The notes under the pieces were generated by a model. That model was not told where the DNA came from, did not search any database, and was given only the letters and a program-made list of their open reading frames with translations. From Edaphochlamys debaryana (Eukaryota > Chlorophyta > Chlorophyceae > Chlamydomonadales), in assembly GCA_016858145.1 (NCBI GenBank), contig JAEHOE010000021.1, forward strand, positions 124,001-188,000: a stretch of DNA of 64,000 bases, read 5' to 3'. The position numbers and the translations under genes are program-made. Below, piece after piece: positions 12,101-21,907 of this stretch. Every line of letters starts with the position of its first letter. Within the stretch, counting starts at the first letter, position 1.

Positions 12101-12454
12101 GCCAGAGCGGTGGGGGACACGGAGGCCGGGGTGCAGTCGGACGGGGACGCGGGGGTTGGCTGTGCGGAGTGGCTGGCGGCAGCCGGGGTTCACGGCGCTG
12201 TGTTTCGCGTGGAGGCGGCGGACGGGAGCGCCGCGGGCGGCTGCGGCCGGGCTGTGCGGTTGGAGCCGGGGGAAGCGGCGGCGCTGCTGGATGCTGGGGG
12301 CCGACGCGGGCGAGGGCTGGAGCCGGGGCAGGAGGGCGCAGGCGGGGTGGCGGGGTGCGCGTGGGCGGTGGGGGGGGTGGAGGGCGGCTGGGCGCACACG
12401 GCTGTGCTGCTGGTGCGCTGCCTGCTCCGACCGACCGCAGGAGGGCAGGGCTGA
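9159..12454 (+). CDS. RCC1-repeat (beta-propeller) protein
   Basis: Six exons: 9159-9849, 10050-10381, 10550-10625, 10855-11001, 11226-11491 and 11936-12454 (stop TGA). Phases agree and give about 676 residues. RCC1 blade signatures recur: GELHSLALDGGGNVWAWGG, CCGARHSLAVDGAGSCWAWG, AGLAHSLALTEAGQVAAWGW and ISAGGRHSLALTRSGRLWGW, each followed by a Gly-Gln-Cys-Gly or Gly-Gln-Leu-Gly type turn. Two weaker blades lie in exon 1 (CCWGDSAVLCTAHG and VVAAVGWDHRLLA). RCC1 propellers act as guanine-nucleotide exchange factors or as protein-binding scaffolds. Nothing in the sequence tells which applies here. Low-complexity inserts separate blades, including a Gly-Pro run from a CCTGGG hexamer repeat (about 10125-10165) and an acidic run before 11491. 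The start is the first ATG in frame. It overlaps a possible exon of the opposite gene, so the N-terminus is uncertain. Confidence 0.85.
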
Positions 12455-13111
12455 AGGCGCGGGTGCGTGCGCCTGTGAGTGCGTGATGCAACGAGTCTGT
12501 TGCCCGTGACATTGCCTGCTTACAAACCCGTCCGGCCTCCGCAAGCACCAGTCCCAGACACGACTCGGGCGAGTGCGGCGGCTGCCGAGCTGCAGGCTGC
12601 CCGCCGCATGCACAGAAGGCTCTGCCCCGGCCGCCGCCGCCCGCCACCTCAGACCACTAGCCGCACGCATATGAAGTTTGCGATGCGGGCAATCAATACC
12701 AAGCGGTTGGCCCTTGCCCCGCCAATCAGCGGGGGCACAGCACGCTTGCATGTACGGACGTGCCACAGTTCAACGTCCTGGGAAACCGCCATGGGGTGTT
12801 GTCACATGCGCGGCCTTGCGTAAACCTCACGTCAAATACAGCACCCAAACACGAAACATCATGCCGCCAACCGTTCACAAGACATCATAGAGCAGCCTCG
12901 CCCAAGCGTTGGGCATTGAGGTCGTACAGAGCGACACAACAGGTAGAGGGAGGAGGGGGGCCCCACCGCTGTGCAGTGCCCAGCTGGCGGCGCGCCACCC
13001 TTCTCCTCCCTAAACTCTTGCCACTTGCTTTATTCAGGTCCGCACTTCATCCGGGAGCCAGTCTTCCCGAAGCCAAAATCTTGGATGGGCACCGCGCTGC
13101 CACCGCCCCCT
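12455..13111. other. Convergent intergenic region
   Basis: This is 3' flank for both neighbours. A minus-strand TGTAA (plus TTACA at 12520-12524) could end the transcript of the 13112-13668 gene, in which case the two 3' UTRs would overlap. A second TGTAA overlaps the stop codon of that gene. No exon is supported. Confidence 0.35.
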
Positions 13112-13668
13112 TTACATGTCGATGTTGGTCTTGACGTCCTCGGTAGGCAGCGGCTTGCTGTGAGGACGAGGAGCAATGGGGGGAGGGGATAGCACGTACG
13201 TGAGGAACATCTTGCCATAGCCTCCCAGGCAAGGGCTGGGCAGCGGGGGGTGGGGAGGTCGTCGAGCAGCGCGCGGGAAGGGGTCACGCGACCGAAACCG
13301 CATGCAAGCAGCGCGCGGATCAGCCCTTTTCAGTGGAGATCTAGGAAGCCATGCTCGCCTACATGCTCCTACGGGCATGTGCTGCGACTGGGGACGACGA
13401 GGGACGATGGAGCTCCGACACATGGGCACACCTACTTGTTCACCAGAGACGGGAACTCGGGCTGCCAGGCACCCTTCTTCTTGCCGTCCGCCGATCCCGC
13501 TGTTGGCTTGGTGTCAGCGGGCTTGGTTTCGGGCTTGGGGGAAGCCTTGGCCGCGTCGTCCTTGCGAGAAGGAGGAGGCGCAGACGCGCGAACAACCACG
13601 CTGCTGCGCGGTGCCTGAGAGGCGCGGGTAGCGCTCCGCAGCGACGAGCGAGCGGGGGTCGCGAGCAT
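13112..13668 (-). CDS. Small, probably plastid-targeted protein of unknown function
   Basis: Three exons on the minus strand: 13668-13436, 13235-13200 and 13157-13112 (stop TAA). They splice in phase to 104 residues. The donors (GTAGGT and GTACGT) are strong. The first 40 residues are rich in Ala, Ser and Arg without acidic residues (MLATPARSSLRSATRASQAP), as in chloroplast transit peptides. A Lys/Pro-rich linker follows. The C-terminal 40 residues look ordered: GAWQPEFPSLVN, then PCLGGYGKMFLTKPLPTEDV, ending TNIDM. Without splicing, the frame would end after VNK at 13432, which would lose the ordered C-terminus. The gene is head-to-head with beta-amylase, 231 bp between start codons. I do not recognise the family and assign no function. 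Confidence 0.6.
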
Positions 13669-13899
13669 GGTGGTGTGTCACTGGGCAGTCGACTTGAGCA
13701 ATGTGGAGACTACGAGAGACTGAGCGATACAGATAGTCGGTGTGCACTGAGCCAGTCGTGGTTCGAGCGCTGCCTTTGAGGACCTGCCCAATCGTCGTGG
13801 CATCCTCGTGGCATTACCCGCTGCCGCAGCGCCGAGGCATATAGTTTCTCGTGCACGCAATGTCAAACCCAACCCGCTCAAAAGTCTGCTAGAGGAAGA
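13669..13899. promoter_or_regulatory. Short divergent intergenic region, probable shared promoter
   Basis: Only 231 bp separate the start codon of the small plastid protein (-) from that of beta-amylase (+), so both promoters and 5' UTRs must lie here or overlap. I could not identify a clear TATA box or initiator. The assignment rests on gene layout alone. Confidence 0.45.
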
Positions 13900-16800
13900 A
13901 TGAGGCCGCGCTGTTTAGAGTCAAGTTCTGCCAGCACCTCCTCGCGCTCGGCGCAATTGCCCTGCCGCGTCCTATGCCGCTCGCGAGGTCCAAGGAGTCA
14001 TAGGAGCATAGCTGTGTTCGCAGCGGCTCAGCCGGCCACGCAAACTGCAAAGCCGTCGAGTCAGGCCTCCACGAGCGGCCGCCCAGCGCCAGAGCTCACG
14101 GCACCATCTCGAGGGAGGCTACCCGTACCTGTCACGAGCTGGCGACTGCCCGAAGTAAGCCGCGGACGTCGGCCCTGTACATTCCCGTTGAGACCTAGCC
14201 GGTTCGAGTTCCGAGCCCGGCCGGCTGTGCTCGCCTGCGGAGTCTGCGTGGTTTTAAGGCTTCTGCATTAGGGATTCGCGCGGCCTCTCAGCGAGGCAGG
14301 AGTGGTGGGCGACGTGCCGACGTCAGCGTCGGCCCCAGAGCTCGCCCCCGAAACACGCCACGCGGCGCCGTGCGGCCGGGATCGACCCCCTCTCGTGACC
14401 TCCCAAACACACGCGGGCCTAGTCCGCCATGCTGCCATGAGAGGTCCGGGTGCGGGCCGCCCAGGGCTCAGAGGCCGGCGTCCCTGCCCCCCGCACGACA
14501 CGCCTGCAACAGCCCCCGCTGAAGGCCGGGCCAACCGCCAAATTCCAGACGAGCCCCACCCTCCCCGGCTGCCGCCCCCAACCGCAGGAATCGACACTAC
14601 CGCTTTACACATGTCTTGATGGCGACGTGCTGACGCCCGCCAACCGCTTTGCTTATTATGACGTGAGCGCCTTAACGGCTGGCGGTTGTATGTGGTTAAC
14701 GGGGGTTGAGGGTGGGAGCTGGGCGAGGCGGTGGGGCACGCCTGGCAGGCCCCGGCAGAGTCGCAGCAGCAAACAGGGGGCTGGGCTGCACCCTGGCTGG
14801 CAATGTACGGCCCGTCCGCCGCCGAGGGATTGTCCGGCATGCCCCCATGCCCGCCCACGCCTTGTTGCCCACGTCAGCACCTCCCCGCCCCTGCCCCTGC
14901 CCATCCCCATCCACCCCCCATCCCCATCCCCATCCCCATCCCCACCTCTCTCACTAACCCTCTCCCCCCCCTGTCAGGCTCTTCGCTCCGGCCTCAAGGC
15001 GCTCCGGGCGCTGGGCATCAATGGCGTGAGCGTGGACGTGTGCTGGGGCCTGGTGGAGGGCGGCGGCCCGGGGGTGTACGACTGGAGCGCCTACAAGCAG
15101 CTGCTGGCGCTCATCCGGGACGAGGGGTTCATGGCGCAGGTGAGGGGGGTGGGGGGGGGAAGGGGGGACGGAGGTCGGGGTGGGGTTGGGGGGGGGGCAT
15201 GCGAGGGTGGGGATGTTAGCGTGTTTGGGGTGTTGTGAAGGGTGATGCGTTGGGGCGGGGTGGCCGGGGAGAGGTAAAGGCGGCCCCAAGGGCTCGGAGA
15301 ACATCACAGCATGACCCCCCCGCATGCGGCCTCAGCGGTGCCGGTTGGTCTGTCCCCTCAATGCCCGCTTCCGTCCTCCCGCCACCCCCCTCCACCCCGG
15401 CCGCGCTCAGGTGGTGCTGTGCTTCCACGCCACGCCCTCGGTGCCGCTGCCGGCCTGGGTGGAGGAGGCGGGGGCGGCCAACCCCGACCTCTTCTACGCG
15501 GACCGGGCGGGCAGCCGCTGCCGGGAGTACCTCAGCCTGGGCGTGGACCACGGTGGGTGGGGCGGTGGGTGGGGCGGTGGGTGGGGCGGTGGGTGGGGCG
15601 GTGGGTGGGGCGGTGGGTGGCTGGGGCGGGGGCGGGTCGGACAGGGCAGGGCGAGGGGCGGGAGGGAAGTGGGGACAGAGGCAACGGGGTCACTGGACCC
15701 TGGCCAGACCACCAGGCGGCAGCGGAGGAAGGCATGCGGGCAAGGGCATGTTTACAATAAGCTACCACGAGGCTTCATCTTCTGGGGGCTGGAGCACGGG
15801 CTCCCGCTTCAAGCCAGCTCTGCGCTGAACACGATGCGCCATCACCTGCACCGCACGCCCCCCTTACCTTCCAACCAAGCCCAACCCAACCCAACCCAAC
15901 CCAACCCAATTCAACCCCTGCCGCCTCTCCCAACGTGCCCCCTTCCCCCTCCTCCCCCGCCCAGTCCCCGTGGTGGCGGGCCGCACGGCGGTCGAGTGCT
16001 ACCGCGACCTCATGGCCTCCTTCCGCCGCGAGCTGGGCCCGCTGCTGGGCTCCTGCGTGACGGACGTGGCGGTGGGGCTGGGGCCGGACGGGGAGCTCAA
16101 GTACCCGGCGCACCCGCGCGACAAGCGCTGGGCCTTCCCGGGCGTGGGCGAGTTCCAGGTGAGGGGGGGCGGGGGGGGGGCCGGGGGTTGGGAGGCGGCG
16201 GTTGGGAGGGTGTTGGGGAGGTGAGGGGTGGAGGGTTACGCGGGCAGGCACGGCCAGGCGTTGGGCCATGTGACCGGGAAGCGAGTAGTAGTACTTCGCC
16301 GCCATGCCCCGCGCAGTGTGGGGGGGTGTTTTTTCACGTCAGCGTTTCTCCGCTCCGCCCTAAGTAGCCTTACTCGGTCGCCTTATTCCTCCCCCCCCTC
16401 CGCAACAACCCCCCCCCCCCCACCTCCCCCACCCCCCAAGTGCTACGACCGCTACATGCTGGCCTCGCTCCGCGCCTGCGCGCACCAAGTGTCGCAGCCG
16501 TCCTGGGGCCTGGGCGGGCCGCACGACGCGGGCGCCTACGGGGCGGCGCCGCACAACACGGGCTTCTTCGCGCAGCACGGGTCGTGGGCCTCGCCCTACG
16601 GCAAGTTCTTCCTGCAGGTGCGTGGGGGGAGGGGAGGGGAGGGGGAGGGGGTTTCCGTACAAACTGGAGAGCGGGCGGGTCGGGCGGGTGGGGTGAGATG
16701 TGGGGTGCGGGAGGGCGGTGAAAGGGGAGGGACGGGGAGCGGGGGCAGCGCGGAGCTTGCGGCTTGGATAACAAGAAACGGGCCAGCGGGAACAGGCATG

Positions 16801-18186
16801 GCAGTCAAAGCAGGCCTCCCCCCTTGCCTCCCCCTCCGCCTCCCCTTCCCCCCTCCCCCAGCGTCGGCTCAGCAACACACCCCTTCCTCCCCGTCCCCCC
16901 CCCCGCAGTGGTACAGCGACATGCTGCTGCAGCACGCGGATAGTGTGCTGGGGGCGGCGCGGGAGGCGCTGCTGGGGACCCCGCCCCCGCACCCCCACGC
17001 CGCCCCGCACCGCGCCCCCGCCCCCGCCGCCGCGCTGCCGCCGCCCCTGCGCCTGCACGCCAAGCTGCCGGCGCTCTACTGGTGGTTCGCGACGGCCTCG
17101 CACGCGCCCGAGCTCACGGCGGGCTACTACAACACGGTGAGGGGGCGGGGCAGGCGGGAGGGAGGGCGGGTGGGAGGGAGGGCTGCGTGGGGTGGCTTGG
17201 GGAGTTGGGACAGTGACCTTGAGGCTTCCTGCACACGGCTGATTTTTAGCATGTGTTGGCGCGGGCGGCAAGGAGGGTGCAACCCCCCACAACTCTATCC
17301 TGCTGAGACCAAGGAGCAGCAGCGCGAGCATTATGCATGCGTGCACCGACCATCACCTCAACCCGCTTCCCGGCCCCCCACCTGTCCTCCCCCCCTCCTA
17401 TTCCCCCCAGGCCACCCGCGACGGCTACCTGCCCGTCATGGCGGTGCTGGCGGCGCACGGCGTGGGCGCACGGCTCAAGGGCGCGGAGCTGCGGACGGCG
17501 GAGCTGGCGCCCGTGGTGCGGGGGGGGGGGGTGCAGCCGAGGGGGGGTGCCGGAGGCCGGGGCGGGGCGGGGCTGGGTCGGGCCGGGCTGCTCCCGCCGG
17601 CAGGCCACGCACGCAGCGCGGAGCCGCACACATGCTCCCCTCACCCTCCTCCCACTCCCTCCTCCCGATCTCACCTCCCTCCCTCCCTTCCCCTTCCCCT
17701 CCCTCCCCCGCCCAAAAACAGCACTGCTGCGACCCCGAGCGGCAGCTGGCGCAGCAGCGCACCGTGGCAGCCGCCCTGCGCCTGCCCGTGGGCGTGGAGA
17801 ACGCGGGCGAGCGCTTCGACGAGGCGGGCCTGGGGCGCCTGGAGGCGGCGCTGTTCGAGCCGGGGCTGTACTCGGGCATCGAGCTGCCGCCCGTCAACTC
17901 CCTGGTCTTCAACCGCATGTGCGATGCCCTGTTCGAGCCCGGCAACTGGGGCCGCTTCAAGGAGTTTGTGCGCCGCGTGCGCGGCCGCGCTGACACCCTG
18001 GTGCTGCCCTGGCGCGGGGCGGCGCCCGAGGCGGCGGCGGGGGGACCCGGTCGGGAAGGGCCCCAGCCGCAGCCGCAAGCGCAGGCAGCGGCGCTGGGAT
18101 CGTCTCAGCAGCAGGCGCAGCAGGGGCAGGAGGGGGCCGCGGAGGCTCAGCAGGGCGCGGGGCTGGGCGCGATGCAGCTGGCGTGA
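13900..18186 (+). CDS. BAM: Beta-amylase (glycoside hydrolase family 14), plastid-targeted, lacking the flexible loop
   Basis: Nine exons: 13900-14154, 14588-14662, 14978-15139, 15411-15552, 15965-16158, 16441-16617, 16909-17136, 17411-17515 and 17722-18186 (stop TGA). All phases fit, about 600 residues. Residues 1-85 are Ser/Arg/Ala-rich, like a transit peptide. GH14 blocks follow: GVSVDVCWGLVEGGGPGVYD, LFYADRAGSRCREYLSLGVD, VAVGLGPDGELKYP, GEFQCYDRYMLASL, YWWFATASHAPELTAGYYN and PVGVENAGERFD. The two catalytic glutamates of the family map to about Glu255 (GELKYP) and Glu472 (GVENAG). Active beta-amylases release maltose from chain ends of starch. However, between FHAT and PSVPLPAWV the usual CGGNVGD-containing flexible loop is absent, so activity is doubtful and a regulatory role, as in some plant paralogues, is possible. 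The last 50 residues are Gln/Ala-rich. A TGTAA at 19588-19592 may be the polyadenylation signal, but it is distant. Confidence 0.92.
15552..15622 (+). repeat. 12-bp minisatellite at a splice donor
   Basis: GGTGGGTGGGGC is repeated about five to six times, starting at the donor of beta-amylase exon 4 (15552/15553). Each unit repeats a GGTGGGT donor-like sequence and carries G-runs that could form quadruplexes. Confidence 0.8.
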
Positions 18187-20002
18187 GGGGTACACACCGG
18201 CCGGGAGGGGTCGGGGGTGCGACGGGCTTCTTCCTCGCTACGAGGTCAAGACAAGGCCCGGGGGCGCTCCCTGGATGCCCCGCTGGGCCGAGCCCGGGAC
18301 CGGGCTCGGGACCGGGCGCGGCCTCATCCGCTCCGGCTCCGGGTGGGGCGGAGTTTTGCAAGAGTGAGCATGTGCGGTAGGAGCGAGCAGGCGTACGTGT
18401 CGACCGGCGGCGGAGCGTGGCGGCGGAGCGGGAATTTTGAGGACATGTGTCTCGGCGCCGCCGTCGCCCCACCGCAGCTGCGCGGGCGGGACGAGTCTGG
18501 GTTTGGGTGGGCTGCTGGGCCGCGGCCTGGGAGCGTGCCGGCGTGTCCCGCACCCATCCACACACGCGCATGTGTCTGCGGCTGCTTGTGAGGCAGCAAG
18601 AAACGAAGCATGTAGACATCAATTAGAAGGGCCCTGCCTCTTGATGTCGAGGTTCCCGATGTGCGCGCTAGCCGCGTGTGTGGGCGGAGGCCGACGGAGC
18701 CGTGTTGGCGCGCAGGACGAGCTGCTGCTCCGGAGCGCGTGCGTGTATGTGCGTTCTGCGCGGTTTTTGGTTTCTGGGTGACGAGGGGTCCCTCGCCGTA
18801 TCTTGCGCAGGGGCCTCCTTTGGTCTCCCTCCAGTTTTGTGGGCCGCGCCCGCCCTCCTAAGTCAAGTCGGCGTAGACTATACTAACCTCTCGCCAGGCT
18901 TTTGCAGAACCCTAATGATGCGGGACGACCGCTCGCCGGTCTTGAGACGCCCTTTCGCATTCTAGTTTGGCCGTGGCTTCCCCAAAGACGATTCCGCTTT
19001 GGTTTTCAAGGAGAGTGTCAGTGCGTGTCTTAAAAGGGATTCGTCCCGCTCATGTGCGCATGTGTCTTTTTCGTGGGAAGGAAGATCCAATCGCAATGGC
19101 TTCAACTGTTCTCGTGCCCCTTGTGTGGGCCGCAGGCTCCTTTCCCAGGGCCTATTCCTGTCCCACGCACCACAACACGCGAGTCTGGGCTTTGCGGGGG
19201 CCTGCAATGCTGTCTCTGGGTCGAGCGAGGGCGGCCTGTTTCCGCCCCGCGTTTTGCGCGACCCGGGGTGTTGCCGGTGTGGCGGCGTCTTGGGAGCAAG
19301 GCGCCATCGCCGTTAGGATGCCGAGCGGCTTTTCCAGGGTCTGGCTGGCACACAATACACCCTGCGCTTCTAGGCGCTCGAGCTTGCCTCCGCGCTGCGT
19401 GTGCCTGACATCTTGAGGACCCACAGGCTTGCCGTCCTGTCTCGGGGTAGCGGTGCTTCGGTGGCCGGGGGTATGGCTGGCTGGGTTGTTACAGCATGCG
19501 TGCTCCCTTACGGGAAGAGGATTGATGGATTGAGGGAACGCTTTCTGGCCAGGAGGCGGTGATTGTTACCGGGGGACGCATGGGTGATGTAACGAACGGT
19601 GCCGTCAGCTTTGGGCTCCAATCCGGAACAGTTCGCGACCCTCCGGATCAGCGATCAGGGTGCGATGGTTACAGCAGGAACCGCCTCCAGAAGGGGAGGG
19701 GTTGAGCGAGAGGGCCACCTACTGGGTGCGCCACCTGCACACCGACACCCACGCTACGTGACTGACTTTCGGTCGTCGCGCCCCGTCGCTAGGGCTGGGC
19801 CCGTAGAACCCCCCTCATCATTCTACCGCCGTGTCTTTAGTCATCGTCAATCAGTGCCAGGACGCCTGGGGGCTCCTGCACAGACAATCGATCAGCCCGG
19901 GCTCCACCCCGGTACAGCGGGGCCGCTCACTGTACTGAACCATGGCCAGCCCCTTGAGGTGCGTGACTGCTGACGCCGTGGGCTTGATAGTGGTGGGTTG
20001 CA

Positions 20003-20094
20003 TGCTCGCAGGGGCCGTGCAGCGTAGTCCGGATGACGAATTGACGACGAAGGGGGATTCTGTGCTCGCAGGGGCCGTGCAGCGTAGTCCGGAC
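20003..20094. repeat. Direct duplication with a 60-bp period
   Basis: The 32 bases 20003-20034 (TGCTCGCAGGGGCCGTGCAG...) recur exactly at 20063-20094. The trailing words GACGACGAAGGGGG also recur near 20171. This looks like a recent short tandem duplication. Confidence 0.8.
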
Positions 20095-20587
20095 GATGAC
20101 GAAGCGGGATGCAGCTGAGCGCGCTGTCGCAAGCGACGCAACGCGAGAGAAGAAGGCAGGGTGCCAGCATTGACGACGAAGGGGGGTGCAGCTGAACGCA
20201 ACTAGGCTGTGCGCAACGCAACAGAAAGAGGGAGAGGCAGAGCGACAGGCCAAACAAAGGGGTGGGGCGGGCGGGGTAGGGGGAGCAGGCTTTGGGATGG
20301 AATGCGCAGGGTGGGTGGGGCGGGCGGGGGAGGGAAGGGGCAGGTTCGCAGGTAGAGAGTAGAGGGCAGGACGATGCTGCAAGGAAGGAAGGAGGGGGGG
20401 GGCATGAGAGAGGAGCGAGGCACGCTCCGCGCTTGTGAGGCCAGAGTCAGGCCCGAGCCAGAGCTTGAGCCTCTAGGGAACAAGTCACACCCCCCGGCGT
20501 ACATGAGTCGTCCGGGGCCGTGTCCATGCCTACAACCCCAATCCGCCGGACATAGCCGGGATTGGTTTCTCAAAACGACAGGCTCCT

Positions 20588-20716
20588 AAGCGCAGCAGCT
20601 ATCAGCCGCATCACCGACTTCATCTGCTGCGCATACCGCTCCGTGTAGTGCTAGATAGCCCTGTTGCTCGTGCACTGCATGGAGGCTAAGCCCTCAGGCC
20701 CCCATGCCCAAGCCGC
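20588..20716. repeat. Dispersed repeat, copy 2 of 3
   Basis: It contains CAGCAGCTATCAGCCGCATC, CATACCGCTCCGTGTAGTGC and TAGATAGCCCTGTTGCTCGT, matching 21540-21690 and 5841-5975. It is followed by GTGCTGCTATCTTCCTT, which also occurs near 1700, so the pieces may belong to one longer element. Confidence 0.6.
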
Positions 20717-21369
20717 CATCGCTCAAGTGCTGCTATCTTCCTTTCGTTCTCGTGCATTTCGATTCTGAGGGCTCTGCACGAAAGCGTTTCGGCAACTTTC
20801 GTGCAGGGGCAGTGTTGCTATCTTCCTGGAGCGGAGTCGACTGACCCGTTTTTGCGGAGTCGACTAAGTCGGCTGCGCCACCCCCCGTAGTCCTCCGGCC
20901 AGCCCCGGGCCTGGGCGCCGAGCCGAAAGTGTAACACAGCAAGCTCTTCCCAGATACGGGCACGTCGTCGCTCCCCGCCCGCCCCCTGCGTTGCCCCCTC
21001 ACTGCCCTTGCGTTCCCTACACGCCCCCTCTCGCTCCGTGCCCTGAGACGCGGGGGACACACCCCAACCCCTCTCGCTCCGCCCGCCCCCTGCGTTGATG
21101 TCTTCCACCCCTGCGTTGCCCCCATCCCTGTCGACTAACATGAGGTCCAGCGAAACGGTAGTCGTTTTGTATGGAACGACTATTCCCCGGCTGAAGACGC
21201 AAGAGTCGGCAAAACCGTCGACTAGCCATGCCACATCAGGATTGCTAGTCGATTTCAGTCGACTCCGAGACGACTTATTGACTAAGATAGCAACACGTGA
21301 TGATCACGAGGGATTCTCCCCTGGCATGCAGGTCGTAGTTGCTCATTGAGTGATCCCCAACGGCTGGTC

Positions 21370-21431
21370 ACTGGTTCCCTGGGCCGTGCCCTTGTGCACT
21401 CGCTTGCCTGGCACCCCTGTTCTTAACCCAG
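21370..21431. repeat. Dispersed repeat matching 7939-7998
   Basis: This is the intergenic partner of the copy in the intron of the 6506-8495 gene. The shared core is GCACTCGCTTGCCTGGCAC followed by CCTGTTCTTAACCC. Confidence 0.5.
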
Positions 21432-21539
21432 CGGCTGAGCAACGTCATCGACAAGGGCGGCTGCCCGAAGGCAGGAAAAGTGCTGAGCCCGTGGTGCCCC
21501 CAGCCTGCTAGGGGTGACCGGCACAGCTCTACGTCGTCG

Positions 21540-21690
21540 ACAGCAACAGCATGCCGGTTACTCTAGCATAGCCGCTATCAGCCGCATCACCGACTACATC
21601 TTCTGCGCGTACCGCTCCGTGTAGTGCTAGATAGCCTCGTTGCTAGTGTACTACGCGGGGGCTATGCCCGCCTCCCCCCCAGGGGGCCCA
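21540..21690. repeat. Dispersed repeat, copy 3 of 3
   Basis: It contains ATAGCCGCTATCAGCCGCAT, GCGTACCGCTCCGTGTAGTG and CTAGATAGCCTCGTTGCTAG. It resembles copies at 5841 and 20588 and ends about 220 bp from the TIC236 stop codon. Confidence 0.6.
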
Positions 21691-21907
21691 ATGTTCGAGT
21701 CTGGCTCCGTCGAGCCCTCAACTCCTCTCCATCACATTGGAGGCATTCTCCATCTCCATCTCCGTCTCCATTCACCGGATCCTCTCTGTCTACCTGTCAA
21801 CTCCACTCCCTTTTCCCCCGTTCCTACCCCCTGGTGGCACTGCTACCACCTGCTCCCATCTCCCTTGGCGCCGTTAGCGCAGCCCCTTGCGCTGCACACC
21901 CAGCTCA

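Larger units (their letters stand above)
18187..21907. other. Long convergent intergenic region between beta-amylase and TIC236
   Basis: I find no supported exon in 3.7 kb. The left third is probably beta-amylase 3' UTR, with a candidate TGTAA at 19588-19592. The right part holds a 60-bp period duplication (20003-20094) and copies of two dispersed repeats (20588-20716, 21370-21431, 21540-21690). It also contains repeated GTCGACT-like words between about 20830 and 21260. Confidence 0.4.

Noticed and set aside
14196..14225. GGTTCGAGTTCC motif resembling a tRNA T-loop or B box
   Set aside because: No cloverleaf could be folded around it. It lies inside the first beta-amylase intron.
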